From a bacterium (lineage in GTDB: Bacteria; Patescibacteriota; Patescibacteriia; Patescibacteriales; XYC2-FULL-47-12), in assembly GCA_030698385.1 (NCBI GenBank), contig JAUYLZ010000019.1, positions 1 through 43,048 of the forward strand: DNA of 43,048 bases. The letters run 5' to 3'. This document shows positions 31,736-40,611 of the stretch, one piece after another. Numbering within the stretch: position 1 is the first letter of the stretch; each line of letters opens with the position of its first letter. The notes under the pieces were generated by a model. The model was not told the DNA's origin. It saw only the letters and a list, made by a program, of their open reading frames with translations, and made no database searches. A program made the translations under genes and the position numbers.

Positions 31736-32212
31736 CTAATCAACTAATCTTCGTTTAATACAATTCCACACTTCTCCATTCTGAAGTGTTGCCACGGCTG
31801 CTTTCAAAATTGGCGTAGCCACGTCTTCAGACAGTTCTTCGGGTGAATCAACATACATTTCTTCACAACCGCAGCCGCTCTTGTGCCACCACACCTTGCC
31901 GTTTTTAGAAATGCCTAAACCGCGCCAGGCACACCCCTCTACATGTCCGTCAAAAAAGAAAAATCCGCGGGTGTAGTTATGTGCCGCCGCAATTAATTCT
32001 TTGAACTCGCTGGTCTTTGAGAATTCATCTGCCCACTTGAATATCTTCTTGGCAGAATTTAATCCTTTGGCGCGCCGTTCGTCAATAATTTTCTGCCGCG
32101 CTTTGATCTCTCTTTTTTCCTTGGCTAACTTCTGCTTTCGCTTCGTCTCTTCGGCTTTGATTTTCTTTTTGGCAACTTCCAGCAATTCATTTGGTACAGT
32201 AACTTTTTTCAT
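31736..32212 (-). CDS. Unknown 158-residue protein with a basic coiled-coil N-terminus
   Basis: Residues 5-60 are a Lys/Glu/Arg-rich helix, probably a coiled coil. The C-terminal domain contains FFFFDGHVEGCAWRGLGIS and KVWWHKSGCGCEEMY, whose Cys/His residues could bind metal. The start is the ATG at 32212 with AAGGAG 7 bases upstream; the open frame extends further but overlaps the preceding gene. The family is not recognised. Confidence 0.75.
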   Translation of the reverse strand: MKKVTVPNELLEVAKKKIKAEETKRKQKLAKEKREIKARQKIIDERRAKGLNSAKKIFKWADEFSKTSEFKELIAAAHNYTRGFFFFDGHVEGCAWRGLGISKNGKVWWHKSGCGCEEMYVDSPEELSEDVATPILKAAVATLQNGEVWNCIKRRLVD

Positions 32213-32228
32213 CTTCTTTCTCCTTTGC

Positions 32229-32672
32229 TTATCGCCCAACCGGCACACCCAGTTCTTTAGCAATCTGGCGAGCGGTTTCCAAGGCGACATAACCCCGAAA
32301 ACAAGTTGCGGGCTTGTCTTTCGGTCTGACGGTATAGTAATTCGGTTTAGCATTGGCGCCGCCGCTGTCCCAGCGACGCCGCACTTCTGCCTGAATACCA
32401 TCGCTCAATGAATTAGCGTGTCTAATCTCCACTACTTGGCACTCTAGTTCGTTAATCGGCAAAAACTCCTTGGCCGCTTCGGGAAATATAAAGCTACCGG
32501 GAAAAAAATCAACTGGACAACCGATTAATTCCGGTTCATTCATAGCGTCAATAATGCGATAACCGCCCTCTTGATCAACTTCTACCGCGATTAACTTGGA
32601 ATAATAAAGCAAATCCTGTTTCCAATCGCGTACTTCTCTGACATCATCTTGAATTAGTTTTTTCTTATTCAT
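32229..32672 (-). CDS. Unknown 147-residue protein, first gene after the SAM riboswitch
   Basis: A soluble protein without signal or membrane segments. Features visible are DWKQDLLYYSKLIAVEVDQEGGYRI, a PVDFFPGSFIFPEAAKEFLP block and a C-terminal helix (ALETARQIAKELGVP). I do not recognise it. AAGGAGC lies 7 bases before the ATG. The next gene starts 17 bases after its stop, forming an operon of three. Confidence 0.75.
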   Translation of the reverse strand: MNKKKLIQDDVREVRDWKQDLLYYSKLIAVEVDQEGGYRIIDAMNEPELIGCPVDFFPGSFIFPEAAKEFLPINELECQVVEIRHANSLSDGIQAEVRRRWDSGGANAKPNYYTVRPKDKPATCFRGYVALETARQIAKELGVPVGR

Positions 32673-32706
32673 CTGTTTGCTCCTTTTCTATTTAGTTTTA
32701 ATGAAC

Positions 32707-32853
32707 AAAAAAATCGCTTCCTTGAGGAACCGATTGCGTAAACGACATCTGTCCCCATTGGGGCAGGAGTTCGCACCAACATCCCGAGTACTCGGGATAG
32801 GTTGCGGGCGGAGCTTTGGGCCTGATCCCTTAGCATCTCCACTCTCTTGATGT
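32707..32853 (-). promoter_or_regulatory. SAM-I-like (S-box) riboswitch with terminator, copy 2
   Basis: On the minus strand, P1 is ACATC/GATGT, AGAGAG leads to P2 TGGAG/CTCCG around GGGATCAGGCCCAAAG, GCAACC precedes P3 CCCGAGTACTCGGG, and GGTGCGAACTCCTG precedes P4 CCCC/GGGG. The terminator ATCGGTTCC...GGAAGCGAT plus seven Ts occupies 32707-32734. Differences from copy 1 fall in loops or keep helices paired, as expected of a functional RNA. Confidence 0.82.
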
Positions 32854-32871
32854 ATATTCAATTGTACCTGT

Positions 32872-32899
32872 AGTATAACACTAATAAAAATACTGTCAA
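32872..32899 (-). promoter_or_regulatory. Promoter of riboswitch copy 2
   Basis: On the minus strand, TTGACA, 16 bases, TATACT, ending about 20 bases before P1. Confidence 0.8.
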
Positions 32900-32943
32900 G
32901 CGCGGTAAAAAAATTCAAAAAATAACTAATTTTTTTAAAATAT

Positions 32944-32972
32944 TTGACTTGTTTACGCTGATAAATTAAAAT
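32944..32972 (+). promoter_or_regulatory. Promoter of the STAS gene
   Basis: TTGACT, 17 bases, TAAAAT, divergent from the SAM-riboswitch promoter. Confidence 0.7.
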
Positions 32973-33038
32973 GTAAAAAGATATTTACAATGTCGAGTCC
33001 CAAATCCTTGGGGACGGGATAATAAAAAAGGAGAAAAA

Positions 33039-33413
33039 ATGAGTGATCTTTCCATTAATATTTCGTATCGCGCTATTGATAAAACAAAAGTAGCCCTTAT
33101 TGACTGCGACGGCCCGCTTGACAGCGAGACTTTCTTTGAGTTTGAAAAAATTTTAGACAAAGAAATAAACGAGCAAAACTACCGAATCATTATTAACATG
33201 GAACACTTGTCTTATGTTTCATCAGCCAGCCTGGGCGTGCTGATGGGCGCGCTCCAACAAGTAAGAGATGGCGGCGGTGATCTCAAGGTCACCAACGTGA
33301 CTCCCAAAATAAAAAATCTATTTGACATGCTTGGGTTCAGCCGTCTCCTCAATATCTATGACACCGATGAACTTGCTCTTAAAGCTTTTGCGGCTGAAGC
33401 AAAAAAATTATAA
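33039..33413 (+). CDS. STAS-domain protein (anti-sigma-factor antagonist type)
   Basis: The 124-residue protein is a single STAS domain of the SpoIIAA/RsbV type. It has IDCDGPLDSETFFEFEKIL, YRIIINMEHLSYVSSASLGVLMGALQQVRDGGGDLKV and PKIKNLFDMLGFSRLLNIYD. The phosphorylatable Ser lies in VSSAS, where the usual DSSG is changed to SSAS. No anti-sigma kinase or sigma factor is nearby. AAGGAG sits 7 bases before the start, unlike the following gene. Confidence 0.92.
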   Translation: MSDLSINISYRAIDKTKVALIDCDGPLDSETFFEFEKILDKEINEQNYRIIINMEHLSYVSSASLGVLMGALQQVRDGGGDLKVTNVTPKIKNLFDMLGFSRLLNIYDTDELALKAFAAEAKKL

Positions 33414-33430
33414 AAATCTAATACTCATTG

Positions 33431-33462
33431 AACGGCTAGCAATCTAGCCGTTTTTCTTTTTT
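33431..33462 (+). terminator. Terminator of the STAS gene
   Basis: AACGGCTA-GCAATC-TAGCCGTT followed by TTTCTTTTTT. Confidence 0.85.
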
Positions 33463-33511
33463 CTAATTTTAAAATATGCTATAATGATTTTATCAACAAA
33501 CATTATAAAAA

Positions 33512-34540
33512 ATGAAAAAAATAACTTTATTCTTAATTTTACTATTCCTTGCTCTGCCCTATCCGAGTAGAGCTTTTCATTTACGGCAGGGAAATATTTT
33601 GTTGCAGGTTGAGGAAAACGGCGAGGCCTGGTATGTTTATCCGCCGACCGGCCAGCGGCACTTCTTGGGCCGTCCGGCAGATGCTTTTTCTATAATGCGA
33701 AAACTAGGCCTGGGCGCCACGCATGAGTTTATAACTAATAATGAAATTTTTCCAGACAGTGTTTTTGGCAAAATTTTACTGGATGTTGAACAGCACGGCG
33801 AGGCCTACTATATTTACCCCCTGGATGGAAAAAAATATTATCTCGGCCGTCCAGCCGATGCCTTTGCGATTATGCGCGAACTTTCATTGGGAATAACCAA
33901 TTCCGACATGGCCGGCATTCCAATAGCAAAGAGCGATATCACGCCTCTGGCTGATACCAGTTACCAACCGCTTGATATTCCCTTTGCCGCGCAGGCGCCG
34001 TTTGGCGAATGGTCAGATCCGCGGCAACAAGACGGCTGTGAAGAGTCCTCAGTATTAATGGCTATATATTGGGCGTTGGGAAAAAGCCTGACACCAGCCG
34101 AAGCCAAAGAAAAAATTATCGCCATCTCCGACTGGGAAGAAAAAAACTACGGCAACTTTCATGACACCTCCGCCGCCGATACCTACGAACGAATTGTCAA
34201 AGGCTATTTTAACTATGATCAGGCCGAGCTAAAAAATAATATCACCCTTGATGATATTTTTCATGAGCTAGCCAAAGGCAACGCGCTGGTGATTCCTTTC
34301 AACGGCCAGTTACTGCACAATCCCTACTTCACACCCCCCGGACCGGAACGCCACATGCTCGTTATTCGCGGCTACGACGGCGATACGCATGAGTTCATTG
34401 TCAATGATCCGGGCACGCGCCACGGCGAAAATTTTCGCTATGATATCAATACTTTTTTTAACGCTATCCAGGACTACCCCACCGGACACCATCTGCCGAT
34501 TGAAAAAGTTGATAAGCATATGATAGTAATAAAAAAATAA
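33512..34540 (+). CDS. Secreted C39-like cysteine peptidase with two N-terminal repeats
   Basis: A signal peptide (about 1-21) precedes two repeats of about 45 residues: GNILLQVEENGEAWYVYP...FLGRPADAFSIMRKLGLG and GKILLDVEQHGEAYYIYP...YLGRPADAFAIMRELSLG. The C-terminal domain is a Peptidase_C39_2 fold with a probable Cys in QQDGCEESS, His in RHMLVIRGYD and an Asn/Asp in VNDPGT. It probably works at the cell surface. A TGCTATAAT extended -10 lies at 33477-33485; there is no Shine-Dalgarno sequence. Confidence 0.88.
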   Translation: MKKITLFLILLFLALPYPSRAFHLRQGNILLQVEENGEAWYVYPPTGQRHFLGRPADAFSIMRKLGLGATHEFITNNEIFPDSVFGKILLDVEQHGEAYYIYPLDGKKYYLGRPADAFAIMRELSLGITNSDMAGIPIAKSDITPLADTSYQPLDIPFAAQAPFGEWSDPRQQDGCEESSVLMAIYWALGKSLTPAEAKEKIIAISDWEEKNYGNFHDTSAADTYERIVKGYFNYDQAELKNNITLDDIFHELAKGNALVIPFNGQLLHNPYFTPPGPERHMLVIRGYDGDTHEFIVNDPGTRHGENFRYDINTFFNAIQDYPTGHHLPIEKVDKHMIVIKK

Positions 34541-34570
34541 AAAACTCCTTATTTAAAAGGAGTTTTTTAG
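34541..34570. terminator. Bidirectional terminator
   Basis: AAAAACTCCTT-ATTTA-AAGGAGTTTTTT between convergent genes. Confidence 0.85.
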
Positions 34571-34582
34571 TTGCAATTTTAA

Positions 34583-35515
34583 TTATTTTTTAACAATTAA
34601 TTTCTGCTTGCCCAAAAATATCTCATAAGCGTCACTGGCTGAATAGCCATACAAAGTAACCGCTGAAATAGCATTAGCCATGCGCACGCCTTCCTCAACC
34701 GTGTGCTGGTATATATTCCGACCGACAGCGTTGCCGCGCGTGCCAGAAATGTTTACCTGATCATGGATGCTTTGCAAAAATTTCTTCGGATTTTTCTTTG
34801 AACCGCCGACGCAGATTATGCCGGTTCGACCAGCCGCGTTCACAACTTCTTTAAAGGCTTTGGCCATGCGCAAATTGTTGCCGGCGTAAGGGTAATTAAT
34901 TTTAACAAAATCAGCCCCCAAACAGACCCCCACTCCGGCCGCTCCGGCCAACAGGTGCACGTCCGCTTCATTCTTAACCGCCTGACCGCGCGGATACATC
35001 CAGACTACAGCCAAAAGTCCCTCCTGATGCGCGCTATGAATTAATTTAGCCGCTTCCGAAAACATCTGCGGCTCATACCAACTGCCAAGATAAATCGTAA
35101 AACCAACGCCGATTATTTGCAAACCTGACTGCTGTTTAAAACTCAAAATATCTGCTAACTCCATCCAGCTGGTACTCACCGGATCCTTATATTCTTTTTT
35201 GATTAAATTGGTTTTGGAATTAACCTTAACTAAATAAGGAATATCTGGATAATCACGCCCGTACTGCGCGATTAAACCCATTTGCGTGGCAAAAACACCA
35301 ATCTGCGCCACGCTCGCGATTTTGAAATAATGCTGTGGGTCGGCAACCTCCGACGGAATTCCCCGTCCGACAAAGTCATCGTTGAGATGCTCCACCTTCT
35401 GATCGCCGGCGAACATCATCATTCTGCCGGTGCCGCGCGTAGCGATTTTTATATTTTTTAAATACTCTTTTTCTTTGCCTTTCGGCACGGTCAATGGCAC
35501 ATGAATATTTTCCAT
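34583..35515 (-). CDS. Class I aldolase of the DeoC/FbaB/LacD family
   Basis: A 310-residue TIM-barrel aldolase. MMMFAGDQKVEHLN at the N-terminus and VCLGADFVKINYPYAG with the Schiff-base Lys match archaeal-type class I fructose-bisphosphate aldolases (FbaB). GIICVGGSKKNPKKFL is the phosphate-binding part. It probably cleaves or forms fructose 1,6-bisphosphate in central carbon flow, although DeoC-like substrates cannot be excluded. No Shine-Dalgarno sequence. Confidence 0.88.
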   Translation of the reverse strand: MENIHVPLTVPKGKEKEYLKNIKIATRGTGRMMMFAGDQKVEHLNDDFVGRGIPSEVADPQHYFKIASVAQIGVFATQMGLIAQYGRDYPDIPYLVKVNSKTNLIKKEYKDPVSTSWMELADILSFKQQSGLQIIGVGFTIYLGSWYEPQMFSEAAKLIHSAHQEGLLAVVWMYPRGQAVKNEADVHLLAGAAGVGVCLGADFVKINYPYAGNNLRMAKAFKEVVNAAGRTGIICVGGSKKNPKKFLQSIHDQVNISGTRGNAVGRNIYQHTVEEGVRMANAISAVTLYGYSASDAYEIFLGKQKLIVKK

Positions 35516-35611
35516 AATATTAAAGTTAATTTTTTTGAAGTAATTTTCTGTTTCTTACGAACTGACAAATTATTACTTTTATTATAACAGATTTTTTAAA
35601 AAAATAATAAT

Positions 35612-36427
35612 CTAAATTCTTCCCTGCCTGATGCGAGCGGAAAAATTATCACTATTACTGTATTTTTCCGCCAGTTTATTTATTTGGTAAAAATCTCTAA
35701 TTTTATCTATTGGCAAATTGGTATCAATTAACCCCAACTTATATAAAAGTCTGTCAGAAAACGCCGGCAAAAACCACTCTAAGCTGTATTTTGGCAGATC
35801 TTGATCAACAACGTCATTTATATGCTTAACCATTGATATGGTGCACATATTGGTAATTGTATTGTAAAACTCAGGCTTTGCGCTTAACTTATTAACTTTG
35901 CTTATAATTTTTAAAAATAAAGATTTAACTTCTGCCGGCTTTAATTTCAAAGGATATAAATAAACATTGTCTTTTCGGTAATTAGCGCGCAACTTGATAA
36001 CATCGCGCTCATCAGCAATGACATACATTACTTCATAATTGCGAAAAAGTCCCTTGAACGGAGAATAGTAATCTCCAATTTTTTTGCGTATCTCAATTGA
36101 TATTGAAATATATTCGACTTTGTCTTTGTTTCTAAAGCCAAAACTTAAAAAAGCATGCGCCGGCCCGTTCCAGCTCGAAAATGGCTCCATAATATAATCA
36201 ACCTCGGCAATGTCATTAAGGTCAAAATCCTTATCGTAATAAGCAATATCATAATCGTCTGAACTTCTGTATTTACAAAAACGAATATTTTTTATTTTGA
36301 CTGTGTTTTTTTCAAAAAAAGCCAATGATAAGAGCCTCTGGTCGCGCGTCCAGTTGCGTTTGTTTGACGGTTTGTGAGAAAATAAAAGCAGTATTATCGA
36401 AATCATAAATTTTTTAGCTAAAGTCAC
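35612..36427 (-). CDS. DUF4105 (Lnb N-terminal-like) protein
   Basis: A short N-terminal hydrophobic segment (about residues 8-17) is followed by NWTRDQRLLSLAFFEKNTVKIKNIRFCKYRSSDDY and GPAHAFLSFGFRNKDKVEYISISIEIRKK, typical of the DUF4105/Lnb_N domain, a predicted cysteine-peptidase-like fold. NMCTISMVKHIND carries the candidate active Cys. A TATAAT -10 at 36434-36439 leaves almost no leader, so translation may be leaderless or begin at the next Met (36406). Confidence 0.8.
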   Translation of the reverse strand: MTLAKKFMISIILLLFSHKPSNKRNWTRDQRLLSLAFFEKNTVKIKNIRFCKYRSSDDYDIAYYDKDFDLNDIAEVDYIMEPFSSWNGPAHAFLSFGFRNKDKVEYISISIEIRKKIGDYYSPFKGLFRNYEVMYVIADERDVIKLRANYRKDNVYLYPLKLKPAEVKSLFLKIISKVNKLSAKPEFYNTITNMCTISMVKHINDVVDQDLPKYSLEWFLPAFSDRLLYKLGLIDTNLPIDKIRDFYQINKLAEKYSNSDNFSARIRQGRI

Positions 36428-36492
36428 TCTATTATTATAGCATATTAATTAACCCACTATTAAAAATCATCCTATCATAGTACAATGCAAAT

Positions 36493-37725
36493 ATGAATAC
36501 GGTCATAATCATAAAAACTTCATTAAAAGTGCTGCGATCCAACAAAAACCGAACTTTTTTGACAATGCTCGGTATTGTAATCGGCATTGCCGCGGTGATT
36601 GTAGTTATGTCGGTCGGCGCGGGCGCGCAAAGTTTAATATTTAACCAGATCACCTCGGTTGGCTCAAACCTCATCGGCGTCTTGCCCGGATATAGCGATG
36701 AAAACGGACCGCCGGCATCGGCGATGGGCATAACCGTAACCTCTTTGACCGCGGAAGATACTCAAGCAATTAAAAAACTAAAAGAAATTGAATCAGCCAC
36801 AAGCTATGTGCGCGGCGTCAGCACCATTCAGTGGCAGAATCAAAAAACCGACGCGACTTTTGTCGGCACCACCTCAGAATACGTTGACGTTGAATCAGCC
36901 GCCGTAGAACTGGGGCAATTTCTGGATTCAAGCCATGATAAAGGCATCGCTCGAGTGGCAGTGCTTGGCTGGCAGGTTGCGCAGGATTTATTCGGCAGAG
37001 AAGATCCTGTCGGCAAAAGTGTAAAAATAAAAAAAGAAAATTTCCGAATTATCGGCGTTATGGAAAAACGCGGCACGGTGGCTTTTGAAAATCAAGACAT
37101 TTTGATTTTTATACCGCTGGAAACCGCGCAAAAATTGCTTCTTGGGATTAAGCATATTAGCGTAATGAGGGGGAAAGTAACTGATGAAAAAGATGTTGAC
37201 GCCGTCATCGCGCAAATCAGACAAATTCTGCGCGAACGCCACGACATTACCGGCTCTAAAGATGACGATTTTTCCATCCGCGCCGCAACCCAGGCCCTGG
37301 ATACGCTCGGAGCGATAACCGACGCGCTTAAATTTTTCCTAGCCGGTATTGCCGCTATTTCTTTGCTGGTCGGCGGCGTCGGCATTATGAATATTATGCT
37401 AGTTGCCGTCAACGAACGTACGCGCGAAATCGGCCTGCGCAAAGCGATTGGCGCGACAGCCAAAAACATCCAGTACCAATTTTTGACAGAGTCTGTGATT
37501 TTGACAATTATCGGCGGTATTATCGGCATTATGATTGGCACGGCTATATCCGCTTTGGTTGCTTTTGGCGCGCAATACCTTGGCTATAACTGGGACTTTG
37601 TGGTTACAGCTACTTCAATTATTTTAAGCGTCAGTGTGGCCGGTTTTATCGGCATTCTGTTCGGCTGGTACCCTGCTTACCGCGCCAGCAACCTTGATCC
37701 GGTTGAAGCTTTGCGCTATGAATAA
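36493..37725 (+). CDS. MacB-type ABC exporter permease (FtsX family), first copy
   Basis: The 410-residue protein has the MacB/FtsX layout: one N-terminal span with LGIVIGIAAVIVVMSVG, a large extracytoplasmic MacB-PCD domain (about 45-270), and three C-terminal spans. It ends with the coupling segment ERTREIGLRKAIGA and YPAYRASNLDPVEALRYE. It should pair with the second permease 7 bases downstream and the ATPase and membrane-fusion protein at 39.9-42.3 kb. No Shine-Dalgarno sequence. Confidence 0.93.
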   Translation: MNTVIIIKTSLKVLRSNKNRTFLTMLGIVIGIAAVIVVMSVGAGAQSLIFNQITSVGSNLIGVLPGYSDENGPPASAMGITVTSLTAEDTQAIKKLKEIESATSYVRGVSTIQWQNQKTDATFVGTTSEYVDVESAAVELGQFLDSSHDKGIARVAVLGWQVAQDLFGREDPVGKSVKIKKENFRIIGVMEKRGTVAFENQDILIFIPLETAQKLLLGIKHISVMRGKVTDEKDVDAVIAQIRQILRERHDITGSKDDDFSIRAATQALDTLGAITDALKFFLAGIAAISLLVGGVGIMNIMLVAVNERTREIGLRKAIGATAKNIQYQFLTESVILTIIGGIIGIMIGTAISALVAFGAQYLGYNWDFVVTATSIILSVSVAGFIGILFGWYPAYRASNLDPVEALRYE

Positions 37726-37732
37726 AAAATAA

Positions 37733-38977
37733 ATGAATTATTTACCAATCCAAATTGCGTATAGCGCTCTGCGCGTTCACAAAGTCAGATCAGCTCTGAC
37801 TATTTTGGGTTTGGTTATCGGCGTGATGTCTATTATAATTGTGATGAACCTTGGCATCGGCATCAAAGGCTTTATTCTTGACCAGCTTGATATTTTTGGC
37901 GCTGATTACGTTGTGACGGAAATAAAAGTTCCCTCAGTATCAAAAACATCAACCGCCAATGCCAGCGGACTGGCAATGGGAGTAATGGTAACTACGTTTA
38001 AACAAGATGACGCTCAAGCAATCGCCAAACATCCCAATATTCGCGATTATTATATTTTGCTGACTAGCCAACAAATTATCAGCCATCTGAATGAAAATAA
38101 AACAATTACTCTTTGGGGAGTTAGTGAGGGATTTTTTTATTTAAATAAAGCAGCAGTTAACGAAGGCAGGTATTTTGAAGCCGAAGAAGACAAATCTCTG
38201 GCCCGCGTCGTCGTGCTTGGCAACGCGCTAAAAGACAAACTTTTTAGCGACGGCGAGGCAATCGGAAAATTGGTTAAAATCGGCAACAAAACGTTTCGGG
38301 TCATCGGCATTATGGAAAAACAAACCTCAACCTCTTTTTTTGATATGGACAGTATGGCGTATATTCCGATCACGACTCTGCAAAAACAAGTTATGGGCGT
38401 AAATTATATCCAGAGCATGATTGCTTATTTAAAAGACCCAAACGCCGCCGATGAAACCGCGGCTGATATTACAGCCATCATGCGCGGCCAGCACGATATC
38501 ACCGATCCAAAAAAAGATGATTTTGCCGTTACCACCTCGGAAGAAGCGCTAAATATGCTCGGAACGATTACCGGCGGCATTACTTTGCTCCTGGCAGCCA
38601 TTGCCGGCATCTCGCTTTTGGTCGGCGGAGTCGGTATTATGAATATTATGTATGTCTCGGTTACGGAACGAACTTACGAAATCGGCCTGCGCAAAAGCAT
38701 TGGCGCGACCAATGGCAACATCTTGTGGCAATTTTTGTGGGAGGCGGTCCTGCTCACTTTTGTCGGTGGCATTCTGGGAATTATTGTCGGCGAAATTCTC
38801 AGTATTGCAGCTACTTTTGCGGCCAATGCTTATGGCATAGCCTGGGGATTTTATTGGTCATGGCTGGGCCTTTTTATCGGTGTCGGATTTTCTGTTATTG
38901 TTGGCCTAATTTTTGGAATTTACCCCGCAAAAAAAGCTGCGAATATGCAGCCGGTAGAAGCGCTGCGACATGAGTAA
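37733..38977 (+). CDS. MacB-type ABC exporter permease (FtsX family), second copy
   Basis: A 414-residue paralogue of the preceding gene with the same four-span topology, MacB-PCD domain and RTYEIGLRKSIGA/YPAKKAANMQPVEALRHE ending. The 7-base gap and shared direction indicate one operon and possibly a heterodimeric transporter. Confidence 0.93.
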   Translation: MNYLPIQIAYSALRVHKVRSALTILGLVIGVMSIIIVMNLGIGIKGFILDQLDIFGADYVVTEIKVPSVSKTSTANASGLAMGVMVTTFKQDDAQAIAKHPNIRDYYILLTSQQIISHLNENKTITLWGVSEGFFYLNKAAVNEGRYFEAEEDKSLARVVVLGNALKDKLFSDGEAIGKLVKIGNKTFRVIGIMEKQTSTSFFDMDSMAYIPITTLQKQVMGVNYIQSMIAYLKDPNAADETAADITAIMRGQHDITDPKKDDFAVTTSEEALNMLGTITGGITLLLAAIAGISLLVGGVGIMNIMYVSVTERTYEIGLRKSIGATNGNILWQFLWEAVLLTFVGGILGIIVGEILSIAATFAANAYGIAWGFYWSWLGLFIGVGFSVIVGLIFGIYPAKKAANMQPVEALRHE

Positions 38978-39088
38978 AAATTGCAAAAATAAATAAAATG
39001 GTTTATAATAAATTCAAACTAAGATCTTTAAAACCCAGAATACCGATCCAGAATTCTCGGGACGGTACGGAAAAAAAGGAGAAGGATA

Positions 39089-39838
39089 ATGAAAAAAATA
39101 ATGAGGCTTATAGCCGGTTATGTGCGTTTCAGGTTGCACAAAGTGGGTTTTTTCCAAGAATGGCGTTATTCTACCGTTACCGCCGGAGAGTGGATAAATC
39201 AACGCTGCCGGTGCAGGCCGGAATTCAGTAATTTTCAGCCTGCCTTAGTAAAGTTGCTGCAAGAGTCCGAATGCATATTACGGGGGCATTTTCGGACAAA
39301 TCCAGAAAAAAATCTCTGTAGCGCTTTTTTTCTAAGAGTCGGCAAAATTACCCGTTTCTATCCCAACTATCTGCCGATCGCAAAAGAATTGGTTCAGGCA
39401 TTGCAACGGAGAAATGTGGAGTTTGACGCGTTTCTGTCGGTTGATGCCGGAGCGGCCGGAACCATTGCCTTTGGCATGGAGGAGGAGTACAAAGAAGGAA
39501 AACCACTCTTTATTGCCCTTACCGATCAGTACCGGCGACTAACAAACGATAATAACTTTTATGACGTAATGGAATCAAAACGCGTAGTCATTGTCCAAGA
39601 TCTGCTGGATAAAAATAACCTCTGCGCCTTAGCAGATTTGGCGTTGCAAAAAAATCACGCCATTGCGGCGGTAATCGTTATGACCAAGAAAAAATCGGAG
39701 GTCATGCCAAACATTGCCGCGATCAAAGACATTCCCCAAATTATCATGTTTGAAATTGACTTTCCCGAAGACGAAGTAACTTCCGCAAAATGCAAAAACT
39801 GCCCCGACATCATAATTCCCGCCTGGCAGATGAACTAA
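39089..39838 (+). CDS. Phosphoribosyltransferase-fold protein, divergent
   Basis: The C-terminal 150 residues follow the type I PRTase order. LRVGKITRFYPNYLPIAKELVQAL and AFLSVDAGAAGTIAFGMEEE resemble orotate PRTase; KRVVIVQDLLDKNNLCALADLA occupies the PRPP loop position (VDDxxxTG) with the acidic pair reduced to one Asp. A Cys pair near the end (AKCKNCPD) could bind metal. The N-terminal 80 residues are basic. It is preceded by AAGGAGAAGG, unlike the transporter genes around it, so it groups with the NAD-cluster gene style. Confidence 0.65.
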   Translation: MKKIMRLIAGYVRFRLHKVGFFQEWRYSTVTAGEWINQRCRCRPEFSNFQPALVKLLQESECILRGHFRTNPEKNLCSAFFLRVGKITRFYPNYLPIAKELVQALQRRNVEFDAFLSVDAGAAGTIAFGMEEEYKEGKPLFIALTDQYRRLTNDNNFYDVMESKRVVIVQDLLDKNNLCALADLALQKNHAIAAVIVMTKKKSEVMPNIAAIKDIPQIIMFEIDFPEDEVTSAKCKNCPDIIIPAWQMN

Positions 39839-39847
39839 GGTAATACC

Positions 39848-39882
39848 AAAAAGGATACGAACCCGTATCCTTTTCTTTTTTT
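39848..39882. terminator. Terminator between convergent genes
   Basis: AAAAGGATACG-AACC-CGTATCCTTTTCTTTTTT. Confidence 0.85.
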
Positions 39883-40607
39883 TATTTCTTCAAACCGGTA
39901 ATATGCCGTTGAGTAACTCTTTCATCGCTAATAATATTGCCGTCTCTGATATTTATAATGCGCTCGGCATACTCGGCGGTATAGCGTTCATGGGTTACGA
40001 GTATTACCGTTTTGCCTTCTTTATTAAACTGGGAGAGAATCTGCATTACTTGTTCGCCAGATTTTGAATCCAAATTCCCAGTCGGTTCATCAGCAAAAAC
40101 AATATCGGGCTGGTTAACTATCGCGCGCGCGATTGCCACCCGCTGTTTTTCCCCGCCGGAAAGTTGATTTGATAAATTATGAATACGGTGCTCCAGGCCA
40201 ACGGAATTGATAGCTTTGGTAACGTAAGAATCCTTTTCTGAAGATTTTATTTTTTTGGTGTAGGTCAGCGGCAATTTTACGTTTTCAAATACCGAAGTAC
40301 GAGGCAGCAGATTAAACTGCTGAAAAATAAAACCGATATCAAAATTACGCAATTCAGCTAATTTATTATCATCAAACTTAATCGTATCAACGCCTTTAAA
40401 CAAATATTGACCGCTGGTCAAGCGGTCCAAAAAACTCAAAATATGCATCAAGGTTGACTTGCCCGACCCCGAAGGACCCATAATTGCCACAAACTCTCCG
40501 GCGGAAATGTTAAACGTAATATCATGCAAAACTTTTGTCACCACATCTTCATTAACATAGTCTTTGCGCAAATTTTTTATTGAAATTAAAATCTCTTTTT
40601 TACTCAT
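39882..40607 (-). CDS. ABC transporter ATPase (MacB/LolD type)
   Basis: A 241-residue ATPase with Walker A GPSGSGKST, Q-loop FIFQQFNLLPR, signature LSGGEKQRVAIARAI, Walker B VFADEPTGNLDS and the switch His in VTHE. It is the energy subunit of the MacAB-like exporter, four bases from the membrane-fusion gene and opposite in direction to the two permeases. No Shine-Dalgarno sequence. Confidence 0.96.
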   Translation of the reverse strand: MSKKEILISIKNLRKDYVNEDVVTKVLHDITFNISAGEFVAIMGPSGSGKSTLMHILSFLDRLTSGQYLFKGVDTIKFDDNKLAELRNFDIGFIFQQFNLLPRTSVFENVKLPLTYTKKIKSSEKDSYVTKAINSVGLEHRIHNLSNQLSGGEKQRVAIARAIVNQPDIVFADEPTGNLDSKSGEQVMQILSQFNKEGKTVILVTHERYTAEYAERIINIRDGNIISDERVTQRHITGLKK

Positions 40608-40611
40608 GTGC

